Origin: Euonymus europaeus
Taxonomy: Eukaryota > Streptophyta > Magnoliopsida > Celastrales > Celastraceae
Assembly: GCA_963580455.1 (NCBI GenBank)
Contig: OY756960.1
Location: 24,487,238 to 24,551,237 of the forward strand
Direction: 5' to 3'
Length of the DNA: 64,000 nucleotides
Shown: one piece after another, positions 12,401 through 28,499 of the stretch
Layout: each line of letters opens with the position of its first letter
How positions within the stretch are numbered: position 1 is the stretch's first letter
Notes under the pieces: generated by a model
What the model saw: the letters and a program-made list of their open reading frames with translations, nothing else
Told to the model about the DNA's origin: nothing
Database searches by the model: none
Program-made: the position numbers and the translations under genes

Positions 12401-12610
12401 ATATATTGTGAGCGCCCTTTATAGTCCGACTCGAACCTAAATTTTTGTCATCCCTTCTCCCAGGCACAACAAAAAAAATATAACAAAAGACAAAGCAATC
12501 AAACAAAATAACAAATAGAGTAAAAAGAAATTGATTGTATATAATTGAACCAGGATTTTCTCTTTATAACAAATTATATGGACACCCGAAAATATAATTA
12601 AAACTCTATA

Positions 12611-12715
12611 GAATTCGTTTGGATCAGAGTGTGTCCCATAGAGTATAAGTTATCGTAAAGTATAAAATCTGAAAGTGTCTCAGAATATGGTCCCAGAGTA
12701 TCATCGAGAGAGGGG
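12611..12715. mobile_element. Short Tourist-like MITE, relative of 39826-39936
   Basis: CGTTTGGATCAGAGT...CATAGAGTATAAGTT aligns base by base with the reverse complement of the element at 39826-39936, including the central segment GTAAAGTATAAAATCTGA. The right end is degraded, so the boundary is approximate and no TSD is claimed. Confidence 0.6.
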
Positions 12716-13973
12716 CTATACCTGCTTTACTGTTACCCTGTAGTCTCCTCTCACACAACTCCCTATGCTCGCTATTTTCTAGAGCTGTGACGAGTAAATT
12801 AATTCTTATAATATGAGCAAGAGTAACCCAGTTGTGTATCATTAGACTGTAATTGCTGGTTACGCACCACCTGTTCGACTAATTCCCCCAAGGAATCTAC
12901 AGTGAAGTAATGCACCATTTTTAATGGATTTACTGGATATTTCTTGAATTTGGTCTTCATATGACAACTCCATTTCTCCCTGTGAAAAATTAGCTGCACT
13001 GGAAACTGAGATTTTTGTTTGCCATTGTGATGTTTTACTTCAGTCGGTGGCCATTATTTTTCTTCTCAAAATCAGAGCTACTGATTCGGATGTTGAATAA
13101 TCCAACCTTACCCCGCAAACACAAAAGCCTTTTTTTTTCCCCTCTCTGCTCTCCTCCGCAGTAGTCACGTGCCATTCTGAGGTACTACATCGTGCTTTTC
13201 GCTTCTCCTCTGCAATCCACCACTCCTCCCCACCAGAGAGTCAGCTCAGTCAGAAAATAATAGAGAGAAAAGCCAGAGACTTGTTGCTTATTTCTCGGTC
13301 ATTTCACTTTTTAGACAAAAACCCAGAAAAGATTATAAAAAAACATATCAAATTATTTTCTTTGTGCAATATGGGTCGTACACAGACTCTGCAGGCTTTT
13401 CCACAGCCGTTCAGTACCATTATCAGTACTACCATTACCATGCATAAACGTTGTGTTGTGTCTCGAGAAAACAACATTCAGATCTCTCTCTTCTCTGCAA
13501 CTCAAGTGGATTTGACAGCACACGTCACAGACAGTGCGTGACAGGTAAATTAAATCCCTCTCTCACTTTTTATCCTTGGTTACTTGAGACAGGTAAATTA
13601 AATCGCCATAAATCACTAGGTTTTATTCATGTACCGCAGTTGATTCGGGGCTCTGACGATTTTCTCGCTCTCTCTCTTTCTATATATTGTTCTGACTTCT
13701 GCGTCGTAATTATCCTTGTCAGAAAGTGTAATTACTGCCTCTGCCACACACCCTTTGCGTATAGCATTCACACCTTAACGTTACTTGATGCTTCGGCTCC
13801 TTTCTTTGTCCCTTACTATTTGCTACTACTTCTGGCTCTGCTTCTTCTATTACTAGTTCACTTGTTGGGCCTTATTTTGGTATTCTGGTTCTTCAGCTAT
13901 TGAGTTATTGTGGGTACCAGCACTGAGCCTGAACCAGTGAATCTACAAGTGGTGAGTGAGTAGTCAACCATTT

Positions 13974-15905
13974 ATGGCTGCTCCACCTGGCTCCTCTTCT
14001 TCGATGCCGTCACTGCCGCCGCCTCGTCCGAAGTCTCCTCCCAAATATCCGGATTTGTATGGGAAACGCAGGGAAACGGCGAAGGTTCAAATGCTCGAGA
14101 GAGAGATTGGTTTTCTTGAGGTGAGTTCTCAACTTCCTTCAGATTGATGCATGTGAAGTCAGAAATTGATTATTGTCAATTGATTTTAAACTGTTCATGG
14201 GTTTTGATGCATGGAGTTGATCCAGAATTTTAATGTTGAAGAGGAACTAAATTTCTGGGTCAAACAAACAAAAATAGTCTATTGCTGCGGGAAAGGAAAG
14301 GATAGTTTTCACTTGTTTTGAATATTCATGAACTGGTGGCAAATTGATTGATGGGAGATTTTTTTTTGCTATATTGTCGTCAAGATTAAATTTTGTTGTG
14401 AAAACTGAAAAGAGGAACCCCCACCACAGAAGTGTCAATTCAGCTGATTATAGATACTTTTCTTGAAAATGGAAACTGTTCCGTCCATGGGTGGATAGTT
14501 TTGCTCCTGCTATAAAGAGTGCAGTGGTACTGTGGTAGGCTATTCATGGCATAGTATTTAATCGTGTGGAAAAGCTGAACAGGTCATTATGGCAGGCCAT
14601 TGTTACCAAGTTCAGGGCCTCTCAACTAACTATTTAAACACAATTGACCTTTTCTTAGGAGCTATTTCCATGAAACATTTTTTTTTCGTTAATTTTGAAC
14701 ACTTGAAGGCACTCCAATATCACATTAGATGTAGATCATTAGCGAAGGTTTTTTTTTATTACTTGGCTGTTTATACATATAATCTTTTGATTTGTAATAG
14801 TATGAGATGATGTGATTATTAACACTAGGGACCTGCTTTCAGTTTGCCAATTCATAGGGTAATACTTGCTCAGATACATTTAGCGGCATTGAATCTTTTT
14901 TAGGACCCTTGTTAAGTTATGAATCATATCAAGTAACGGTAACGATATTCATACCTTTTCTCTTGAGCAGGAGGAGTTAAAATCCATTGGAGGCCTTCCA
15001 CCTGCTTCCAGAAGTTGCAAAGAGTATGCTTAGTTTTTTATTTCCTTTCATAATGTTTTCCCTCCAAATTTCCGAAGTTTATTAGTCTTGTTGACTGATA
15101 TATATAGCATGTGAAACTCTTTTCATTGTTATGTACCGCCTTGTAATAGATTAAAGTGACAATTTTGCAGTGTTGCTGATTTCGTAGTGGCAAAATCCGA
15201 TCCTTTGATACCTATGTAAGAATATAATTGTCATCTGGATTTTCGTGCTTTTTTTAAGGTAATGTAAGTCTTACATTTCAATTTCTGGTTGATAACAGAA
15301 GTCGGAAGAATCGAAAGTCCTGCCGTATCTGGAAGTGGCTTTGGTATAAGTCTTGTCCTTTTGTCTCGTTTGTGTTTGTTTCCCTCCACATATTTTGGAT
15401 TCAATTCGTTTCCTGAAGAGACGCATGGCTGTAGCATCAATGTTCCTGATAGTTATTCATCAAGGAATGTTTCCAACATTCTGTCACCTAGAATTACTGC
15501 AAATGTCACTTGATTCTTAGCTGCTCTATAGTTAACGTATGTACCATATTTGTGTGCAGTGGGCTGCCCTGTTTGAATTTCTCGTGGATTTGTTGTTGCT
15601 GCTGCAATTCTGGCTTCTCTCTTCGTCTGAAAATGCCACAATGCCGCTGCCTCTGCTGCTGCGACTTTAGTAATTGTAAATGCTGTTCATGCCCCACCTG
15701 TTCACTACCGAAGTTGCGGTGGTGTTGTGTTTGTCCTCGAATAAACTGTTGTAGAGAGATCTCATGCTGCTGCAGTTTAGAATGTCTTTCATGCCCAGAT
15801 TGCTCTTCTTGCTGCAGATGGGCATGCTGTCGCCCTAGATGCCCCAAGGTACGCCGATGCAATTGTACAAAAACGTGTTGGAACCCGTGTTGTCTATTCG
15901 TATAA
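13974..15905 (+). CDS. AGG3: Heterotrimeric G-protein gamma subunit, type C with Cys-rich tail
   Basis: Five exons join in frame to 211 codons plus stop: 13974-14120, 14971-15023, 15171-15215, 15299-15343, 15560-15905. The N-terminal half is a G-gamma-like domain: a Pro/Ser-rich start, then [27 protein letters not shown] coiled coil (split by the first intron), [13 protein letters not shown], a DPL motif and an [11 protein letters not shown] segment. The last exon encodes 115 residues with 38 cysteines in CC/CCC clusters. This matches Arabidopsis AGG3 and rice GS3/DEP1, plasma-membrane G-beta partners that control seed and organ size. The ATG at 13974 starts the family's usual N-terminus. The symbol is by homology; AGG3-like versus GS3/DEP1-like is not resolved here. 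Confidence 0.88.
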
Positions 15906-17058
15906 CATATTAACGTGATATAATAGAGAGTAATTATCCTCCATATTCATTTGATTTTCAATTATAGTATCTGTTTATGTTCTTTTGGCAATTCTTGAAT
16001 TTTCTTAGCAAGTACTGGATCTACTTAGGACTTGATCAAGATTGTTGTGACTTCGCCAAAATACATATTGTTGGAAGTGTTTTCTCACTCAATTATTGTT
16101 GCAGTGTAACTGTATAGGCTGACTAATCTACAGCTGCACTTGTGATCACAAAACTACAATTTCTGAATAACTGTCAGCACAGGAACTGTTTCCTTCCTTC
16201 ACTCATATTTCTGTACATAATTTTTTTTTTCTTGTACATAATTTGTGGAGGCAGATTATGACTTGTCTACTGCCTGACAATAGAGTAGTTAATTTTAGCA
16301 ACCCAAAGGGGGTACACATTATTAAAGTGAAGGAAGTTGACAAAAAATGTTTCTTTTTCCCCCATAGATAAGTTAAGAAGAAAGTTAAAAAGTTACCAAA
16401 TTAGAGTAGTGTGAATGATAATTTTTAGGGTGCAGGGGTGTAATTATTACAAGAGTAATTAAAAATAGATGGATAAATAAATATTCATATTTTGTTGGTA
16501 TGTATATAATTTAGCCGAGTAATTTGTTTCGATAATTTTCTTCATATTGTAAGTACAATCACCCACAGGGAGAGATAGGTAATAATCACACTTTTATTCA
16601 TTACTCTCCCATCAAACACATCTTTAGCGTGAAAGTTACATTTCATTGTCTTTTAATTCAATCTGACTTGAAAAATATATATATGTAAACAATATTTGTG
16701 CGCGTGCACAAGACTTACATAGTGAACGGAATCACGAGCCTACAAGTTCAAATTGAAGCTGTAAGCTCTCGGTTGCATTGCATCCGTGCAACACTACCTC
16801 TGGGCATATGTTCACTTGTAATTCATGATACTTAAGTTCCTTAAATCATTTGCAAGCAATTTGATTACATTGATAACGTTACAAATTGCAAATTAACCTC
16901 TGGCTTAGTCCTTTCCTGCATCTGCAATTTAAATGGAAAAACATACCTAAATTTCTTCTGTTTGTCTGTATCCAGGTTGGGCTTCTACGGCCATTAATTT
17001 CCGTGGCCGAATTAGTATGATGGCCCAAGAAATGGAAGGCCCATTTTGACCAATTTAT
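15906..17058. other. Intergenic region between convergent genes
   Basis: Holds the 3' UTRs of the G-gamma gene (+) and subtilase (-). The sequence is AT-rich. The segment 16380-16620 ends in CTCCCATCAAACACATC and might be a decayed MITE, but I found no clean partner end. No gene or RNA recognised. Confidence 0.4.
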
Positions 17059-20000
17059 CTACATAACTCGTGTCCATGTAAAAGCAACTGGGCTGCTAAC
17101 TCTATTTTGGGCATTGCTCCAGACAATTGACCCAAATTCAGGCCTTGTGGTTGCATTAGCCTTTGCTACAAACGTCACAGTGTACCTCTGCTTCTCCCCT
17201 ACACTAGCAAAAACAAGTCTGGTTGGCTTCACTTGCACATCTACTGTTGCTGGCTTAGTAATGGCCACTTGATATACAGATCCAGGATTACCAACATTGG
17301 TCAATACGCGAGCATATCGCACAACTCTCTTCCTGTGGAACACGACCGAGAATGATGGGTAGTTAAGTTGTCCAGGGTCCTTGAATTTTTTCGAACAGGT
17401 GATATTGGGGCGCTTGACAATGGTTTGAACATGTTCAATGGTGTAGTCCAAGGAACATAAGAATGCGATGTAGTCATCCGTTGAGATGTCGTATACTAGG
17501 CCTGGAGATAGGGCTTTCTGTGGATCCACATGGCCAGAACCATGGCCCCATGGATCGGAAAGCCCACCGCCCGCTGCATCCCGTAGGAGAGATTTGGTGT
17601 TGTCCACAGTGTAGGCAGTGGTCATGAGTGCGGACTTAATTGCACTTGGGCTCCAATCCGGATGGGCTGCTTTAAGCAATGCCGCTAAACCACTGATGTG
17701 TGGGCAAGACATTGATGTACCTGCAGTTCTCACGAACATAAACGACATGCATTAGGGTAATGATAGCTCACATATAATCACAGCATGCCCATGAATACTC
17801 ACACCCACTAATACACATTCAAACATTACTTATTTAGACTTCAATGCACATTTTTATTTACACCTAAAGCACACATTATCAATTTTTTTCATTAGATAAA
17901 TCAGTTTCTGTAGCACCAAATAATATCTGCAAGGACCCACCATTAAAATATTTTTCCCTTTTTAATAACTGAGAAAAATATCGGATAAATTTGCTGTACA
18001 GAAATTTCTAACTTGATAATATGATATGATTGGGTCAAAACTCAATGTAACCCCAAAGTTACTCGTAGACTCGTAGTGAGAGCTGAATTCAATATCTTCA
18101 TGCTTCATACAATTTGAACCAAGAGAGAATCACCAACTAGACAATACCCAAATAATTCCCACCACGAAAAAAATGACTACGCTATGGTTTTTGACTGATG
18201 TTTTTAACTAAGAACAGCAGTATATGTTATGGGGCACTTAAAAATCCAATAATTTTTTTAGGAAAAAGCCACAGTAATTTTTAATTTGAGAGCATTACAA
18301 GCGCACAAGCACAAAGATGATAAACCCACCATAAACTATTAAAATGTGCATCCCCACTATGACACTATCTTTCGATTGAAGACAAGAATGAGCCTCAATC
18401 TTTAAATGATGAATCCATAGCCCAACAAAGCAACTTGTCACCACTTTTTTAAAGTTTGTCACCATTTGTATTTTGTACCTATCAGTATCAGCATTGAGAA
18501 TTTTAAAATTAAATAGCCGTTGAAGTATTACCTGACACGATGTTGAAAGAAGTTCTTCGAGTATCCGAATCAAGCCCACTGGGCCCTACAGCCTCTGACC
18601 ATCCAGCCAAGATATTGACTCCAGGCCCAATCAGATCCGGTTTCAAGATCTCCGGATTCACCATATTCGGCCCTCGGGAGCTGAAAGCCGCAACCACCGG
18701 TGACGGCTTAACGTTCAAAACCGTCCCACCAAATACAAGTAACGCAGTCGGATTTGGGTCAGTTTTCACGTAGCCTCTTATTATGTCACCGGCCTTTTCT
18801 CCCACCGTTACCGCCGGTAGCAAGTGACTATCGGCCACCAATTCCTCACTGTTTGTGGCGGTGTTCGCCAATATCATCCCAACTCCGCCTGCTTCGCGTA
18901 CTACAGAACCCTTTTCAACACGTGCATTGACTCCCCTGTCGCACACCACAACTTTTCCACGAACCTGATTCGGGTCCAGTGAACCTGGTAAGCATAAATT
19001 GCTTGTACTGTTGCTTCCCTTACTGTAAACCAGTCCCAGAGCTCTGTTCCCCATTCCTTTACCGCTATACAATGACACGCCCGCTAAACGGTTTTTGTTT
19101 CCGAGAAGCGTATAAGCCGGGAAATCTCGATCTAGAGTTCCGGCTCCGACAGTTGTGATCCATGGAGCAACATTGGCGAGTGAGGCCCTGTTAGGCCCAC
19201 TGTTGCCAGCGGAGCAAGAGACGAAAATGCCCTTTTCCATAGCCGTGAAAGCTCCGATTGCGATTGTGTCACGGTAGTACGGACCCGACCCGCCCCCAAG
19301 AGATAGGGAAAGCACGTCCACCCCATCCAAAATTGCCCGATCCATAGCAGCGAGAATGTCGCTCCCAAAGCAGCCAGTGCTCCAACAAACCTTGTAAGCG
19401 GCCAATCGAGCGTGACTGGCCATACCACGCGCAGTACCGCTAGCATATCCAAGAAGGCTCGCGTTTGCGACTGGTGAACCAGCAGCAGTACTGGCTGTGT
19501 GAGTTCCGTGTCCTTCCACGTCCCGAGGAGAGACAAGCTCTTTGGACTTGGCGGACCTCCCACCGGAAGCCATGTGGAACCCCTTGGAGAAGCTTCGAGC
19601 CCCAATGAGTTTCTTATTGCAAGCAGACGAAGTAAAATCAGGCCCTGCTTCACACTCTCCGCGCCATCGAGTTGGGATCGGAGGCATACCTGAGTCATCA
19701 AAGCTTTTGGACTCGGGACAAACACCGGTGTCAAGCACCCCAATTATAACGTCATAAGATGCTTTATCGAGATCCTGGCTGTCGTGCCCATACCCGAGTC
19801 CGAAATCAGCATTGAGGCCAAGGAATTCAGGGGTGCGCGTGGTGTGTAATGAGTAGACAGTGTCTTCATATACGCCGATAACTGATTCGGATCGACGAAG
19901 GGACTCGACCTGGTCCGGATCGAGAGTGGCGGAAAAACCATGGAAGGCGGTGGTGTAGGTGTAGATGAGGGAGTCAGAGGAGGAAGAGAGGGAATGGAGG

Positions 20001-20137
20001 GAGGCAGTGTACCAGTCGTGGTGCGTGGAGAAGGAAGAGGGCATGGAATTGGAGTTCATATGGACAATGTAGGTCTGTTTTGCTGTTGCGAGGGACGGAA
20101 TCACGAGGAGAAGCCATAACCAGAGCATGGAAGCCAT
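17059..20137 (-). CDS. Subtilisin-like protease, SBT1 group
   Basis: Two exons, 20137-18532 and 17720-17059, encode 755 aa. Residues 1-19 are a signal peptide, 22-98 the I9 inhibitor prodomain, and the mature chain should start near the [10 protein letters not shown] site at ~99. The catalytic triad is intact: Asp136 (VLDTG), His210 (GHGTHT), Ser538 (GTSMSCPH), with oxyanion Asn312 (AGNSGP). A PA insert lies around 340-480 and an fn3-like C-terminal domain around 640-755. The 811-bp intron splits the glycine codon just before the catalytic GTSMS motif. It is a secreted apoplastic serine protease, closest in my judgement to SBT1.7/SBT1.8. Overlapping ORFs at 19132-19757 are shadows. Confidence 0.95.
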
Positions 20138-20255
20138 GGCAGAGGAAGAGGGGAGAGATATTAACGGTTTTTAGAAAAAATAAAAAAGAACGGCTAATAC
20201 ACGCCGGATTGTCAGAGCGGATTATTAGAAGATGAGAAATGAAGAGACTGATGTC

Positions 20256-20268
20256 GGGTATATAATCT
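20256..20268 (-). promoter_or_regulatory. Candidate TATA box for the subtilase gene
   Basis: On the minus strand GATTATATACCC lies about 120-130 bases upstream of the ATG at 20137, a normal distance for a plant TATA box with a short leader. Inferred from position and consensus only. Confidence 0.45.
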
Positions 20269-20279
20269 AATCGGGTTAC

Positions 20280-23160
20280 AAGACTGGCCTTAAAACTGTG
20301 TCGGTATTACTACTATGCCATTAACTGGTAACGCATCGGCATGAATAAAGAACTATAAATTTGCATTTTTTTCATTTTTTAAAAATAGTATTGGGAGTCA
20401 TTTACAAGAAGATCAAAGTCCTTAATATCTGCAGGATTCTAAGGCCTGCATTTGATTATTATCTAGAGTATGATAGTGGTGAGATGGAAGGCTAGGTGTT
20501 GAGTTTTAATCCAATTTATCTTATCATCGAGTCAAAATTTCTGTAAAAAACCCAAGTTTAGATCTATATATGCATTTAGTAAAAAAATGTGGGATGATTA
20601 CGAGATGATCAGTAGTCCTGAAGTAATGGGATCTTGTCAAATACAGAAGTAATGGGATCTTGTCAAATACGTACAAGTACAAAATTGTTATGAATCACAT
20701 GGAGGCACTTTTATTGTATAGCTGGAGACACGTAATCATAAGAATAGCTTCTGTTTACTGTTGGGTTTATAAATGCACGGGCTCCCGCCATCCCTAGCGC
20801 TTTCACATTGCTGGCTAGCCTCGGAGGCACCAAATTTGGAGTATAAACTATCAAGTCTACATGTCACATACATTTATCTATAAACCCAAAGAAAAAAGAA
20901 GGAATAGTTGCACTTCCCAATGTACGTACTTTTGACTACAGTCCAATTGACCATTGTGGGTGGTGTGGAACAGAAGCAGCGACGCAGGCGGGGTCGAGCG
21001 TAGTCGGTGAACAGGTGCCCACACTAGAAAAAGTGAGCAGATAGGTATGGCCCCAAAAATTATTTGTTGTCCCCGCGCAGATGGTGGCGTCAATTGAGCC
21101 AAGAAAGTGGAAAACTCGCTGTGGGTTGTGGTTGTTAATTATGAGCCCTGTCTGCCTGCATCTTCACAACCAACCACGCCTCTCATCGCATCTTTATTCC
21201 TAAACCCTATGCAAGCTTTAATCTTTTGCTTTGAGCCTTCGACCTCTTCTACTACAGAGGAACTTTCAACTGTTGAGAAGCATGCAATTACACTGTGGAG
21301 CCCACGAGTACTTTAGAATGACGAATTTCATTCACACTAGTCGAAAGCGTAAAAAAATTGGTCAAAACAACAGTGATAGAGATTCAGATTCTAGTAAAGT
21401 AGTATAATTGATATCCCAGTTATGAATTGTAGATACAAAATTTAATATACATCATTTAGAATTAAAGCATTCACTTATATTTATATTATGTGCGTACAAC
21501 TCAATAGCAGGAATTATTTATATATCTAAATCGATGAGATCTTTTTCATTTTCGATCAATGTGTCATGTTTGGATTTTTTGGAGATACATTCATGTGGAT
21601 GTGTTTGTGAGTGCTGCTCTGTTAAACACATCTTTAATGAGGTTTATAAAAAGAATATGTACTTTCAAATAATAAAATATTTGAGACAAACTGATCAAAT
21701 AATCATAAAGAACCTGAAATTCTAAAACTCTAAATCAACTTTATCTCAACCATTATAAACCTTAGTACTGGAGAATCCATGCATGCTTCGGAGTTTAGAT
21801 CGGATGATAATGGGAGACATTTAGGAGTGTAGTGGATGAGGCGGTCCCATGACCACTATATCAAATGAAAACAAAAGCACCATAAAAAATATCACAGAAG
21901 GCTTAAAATAATTGAAAAGGAGGAGAAGGAATAAGCAATAATTTGTAGTCCAGACTTTGAGAGCAGCCCATGCCCATCCTACATCTTGCGCGCTACAGCT
22001 CAATAGCTTCTCGAGTCTAAATGCTCTCTACGGTCGCCAACTTTTGTGGTGGGTACCTCTCAAAGACCAGACTGCAATTTCAGCCTTAAAGAAATACGCT
22101 CACTTTCTTCTTTATATCATCATAATATTCCTCATATTATAGAGTGGCCTCTGCACTTCCTACACTATCCATCCAGTACTACAATTAATGAATAATAAAT
22201 AAATATACGCAATCCTGAATCTTATATGCTACAAATAGTGGAAGTTGCATGCGCTGGAACACTACCACCAAAGCGAATCCTAAGTGCAGAAGTCCCATGA
22301 TCATCATCATTTGCACATGACCATATGCTTTTAATATGTACATTTACTAGTGTGCATAATCTAAAATGGAGGGACCTAGTATATCACTAAACCACGTCCA
22401 AAAGGAAAAAGAAATGAAAACCCTGATGCTGCTGGGTTCATATGTTTATATATTTAGTAAAGTGCGCGAGTTCTCTAACCCAGTAAACAAAGTTCCAATA
22501 CATATTAGTTTTGGGTATGAAAACTAATATTTATATATTCTATTGCATTAATAAAATAACAAAGCAATAACATTCAATAAATGGATGTGTGCGAGTACGA
22601 CAAAGAGTGCATTCAATTCAAAGGATGAATCCAACAAAGGGGAAGAAAAACAAAATTCCTCGAAAGTGCTTATTCTCGAATAGAGAACATGAGGAGACGG
22701 ATTGGGTAAGAAATCAGAGTTCCCCTCCCCTGTTTCCCATTTGTCTGCTTGTGCGTTTTTGCACATGGAGAAATCAAAGATGCTCTCTCACAAACCTAAA
22801 GGCAAAGGCATCGGCATACTTGAATAAAAGCTGCCTCCGAATTTATTTATTTATTTTTTTTTTTTTTGAGTGAGCCTCCGAAAAATATTGAGAAGAGAAT
22901 CTAACGAATGTCGATGTTTGTAACCACAGGGATCACAAGAGGTGATGACTCTACTTGTACTAACAATACTGCTAATCGTATTAATGTACTTAATTAATTT
23001 AGTACAAAAATTTGATGAATTCTGATAATTCATGGGCAATCGTAAACATGCAACAGAATCCCATAGACACGGGCAAAAAATATCCTGGAGCCGAATCAGA
23101 GCAAGTATTAGATTATGCAGCACGCCTGCTTACTTATTAAGGGCTTAAACCTCTAAATTG
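20280..23160. other. Gene-poor intergenic region
   Basis: No ORF here shows a recognisable domain and I see no tRNA or rRNA. A 26-bp tandem duplication lies at 20619-20670. A poly-T run ends near 22866. Below 23690 the sequence is probably the 3' UTR and downstream flank of the RBX1 gene on the minus strand. Confidence 0.4.
20619..20670. repeat. 26-bp tandem duplication
   Basis: GAAGTAATGGGATCTTGTC plus AAATAC occurs twice in immediate succession, differing only at the first base of the unit. It has no coding context; recent replication slippage is the simplest reading. Confidence 0.9.
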
Positions 23161-23689
23161 GTCAATCAATTATAGGAACGCATCACCACGAGCCTATAAC
23201 AAACAGAAATCCCGAGACTACAGGAGTCTGCCGACGTATTGAAAGGCAATCTTTTACCCAACCAAAAAATGATAGCAGACACTGCATATGTTGAGGCACA
23301 CATCGCAGAGAGAAGATAATGATTCATGCCTATAAGCAAAACTACAAAACATAAAACCCTTAGCAAATGAGAAGACAACGTTGTATTTATAAAAGAAATG
23401 AGACGACAACATCGAACTTGTACATAAACATCTCATCAAACCTCCCAAAAGAAATCATTCCAATAGTGAAAAGCTCAACATAACCACAAGGTAGAGCGGA
23501 GGAGAGAATGAGAGAGCCTCATCTTCATTTCCACAAAAGCTAATAAAACTTCACATAGAGCATCCAAATATCCAGTAAATAACAAAATCTCTAGTGCTGA
23601 ACATATGAAAAGGAGTTTGAACATTGTACTCTGGCATCGTAAAAAGGCCCCTTCATAAGAAATTCCACCGGTAAAATTGTGGAACCAGT

Positions 23690-27153
<3,464 letters not shown>

Positions 27154-27489
27154 CGTAGGCTCTCTCGGTCGAAAAACTAGGGCACGGAATCGGCTTGTTA
27201 CGCTCTGTTTGTACGTCAAACAGTCGAAGAAGGTAACGGAAATAGTGGGGAGTAAAATGGCAGTATATACTGTTTTTAAATTTAAAAGAAGGCAAACGTC
27301 CGTTTGTTGGATGAGAGTATGTGTTTATGGGTATAATTTTTTGTAAAATATAAAAGTTGAAAGTGTTAAAATTATGAGTGTTAATTTGAAGATGAAGACC
27401 CATCTGATTTGGGCCCAATGGGTCGTTGTTAGACACTAAATAATCACACGATGTTGTCATTCTGAGGCCATCCACTTTCTTCTTCAATC
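27154..27489. other. RBX1 upstream region
   Basis: Presumed promoter and 5' UTR of RBX1 on the minus strand. A TTTGGGCCCAAT motif near 27410, similar to the site II/TGGGCC elements common in plant housekeeping promoters, fits RBX1. Individual factor sites were not assigned. Confidence 0.4.
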
Positions 27490-28228
27490 TTTATAGTATA
27501 CTAGAGTTAAACCCGTGCGATGCACGGGAGTGTTGAATTTTGTTTTGGTAAACAAAGTACTTTCATGATTGGTAAAATCTATACATTAGGCTATCATCAA
27601 AAAGAGAATAATTTAACTCTATAAACAATTTTAGTCAATACAGACAAAAGCTTTCTACCTCCTCTCTGTCCAGTTTTTTTTAAGACTATGATCAGCATAA
27701 TGAAGTATAATCCAAAAAAGTCTGAGCAAATGTGGTTAGTGTAAGAATTAAGTAATTAGCATAACATGCACATTAACTATTTGAATAGGTTCATCAATAA
27801 GAGAAGCAACGGCTTGGCCCCTCAGATAGTCAATTTTGATGGCATGGCTTTGAGCTGGAATGGCTCTGTATATAAGAACAAATATCCAAAATTTTGATTA
27901 AAGAGTAATAAATGTAATAAAACTTGAAGGGCTTTAGTCTTTTAGATAAAGTGAAGTGTCAAGTTACCGAGCAAGATGTCACGTGCGTAGAGTTTTACCC
28001 CAAAATGTGACAAAGAGCTCCAAAGATATTATGTCCTGAGGTTCATTTTTCATGCTGTAAATGATAGAAAAGGAAAGCAATGAGTTTTCATACATGGACA
28101 CTGAGATCAAGAATATACCCAGTTATATAGAGATTAGGTGCACAAAAATCTAATGCAAGAATTTTTTTAGCTCTCAGCCTTATCATGGAATTATGACCGT
28201 GTCCCACAAAGTGTGGATAGAGATTAAA

Positions 28229-28369
28229 GGGGTTCTGAAGTTGTCGTTAACTTCAGGACCCTAATTTATAAGATTATAGAAAAATATTTCAAAGGTTTCA
28301 AAACGTATAAATGATCCTTACTTCACAAATTCAGGGGGCTTGAAGTTAATGACAATTTCAAGCACTCCT
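28229..28369. mobile_element. Small inverted-repeat element (~141 bp)
   Basis: The two arms GGTTCTGAAGTTGTCGTTAA and, inverted, GCTTGAAATTGTCATTAACT match over ~33 bases. Each arm is itself near-palindromic (TGAAGTT...AACTTCA). No clear TSD was found; it looks like a MITE of unknown superfamily. Confidence 0.5.
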
Positions 28370-28499
28370 CATTCAAAAGTAGCAAAGGTGCAAAATGATA
28401 ATGCCAAATATAGCAATTAAGAGGTTTTATTCCATACCGGGATAAATAACATATTGATAAGTACATAATAAGATTCAAAAGATACTATTTCCCCCATGA

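Larger units (their letters stand above)
11283..13973. other. Intergenic region and presumed promoter/5' UTR of the G-gamma gene
   Basis: Apart from the small MITE near 12611-12715 and a dispersed repeat at 12140-12400, I recognise nothing up to about 13100. From about 13140 the sequence becomes pyrimidine-rich with CTCTCT runs, typical of a plant 5' leader. Direct repeats GACAGGTAAATTAAAT near 13539 and 13591 both contain a possible donor AG/GTAAAT, so a 5'-UTR intron is possible. Short upstream ORFs (13281-13541, 13451-13903) have no domains. Confidence 0.4.

Noticed and set aside
13956..13973. Upstream GTG start for the G-gamma gene
   Set aside because: Plant nuclear genes start at ATG; the ATG at 13974 is in frame and gives the expected N-terminus.
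15506..15862. 118-codon minus-strand ORF rich in Gln and His
   Set aside because: It is the antisense of the Cys-rich G-gamma exon; TGC/TGT runs read as GCA/ACA and CAG/CAA in other frames. No independent gene signal.
16380..16620. Possible MITE ending in CTCCCATCAAACACATC
   Set aside because: No matching inverted left end or target duplication was found.
19132..19757. Long ORFs on both strands (203, 64 and 71 codons)
   Set aside because: Shadow frames inside the GC-rich subtilase exon, whose own frame has intact catalytic motifs.
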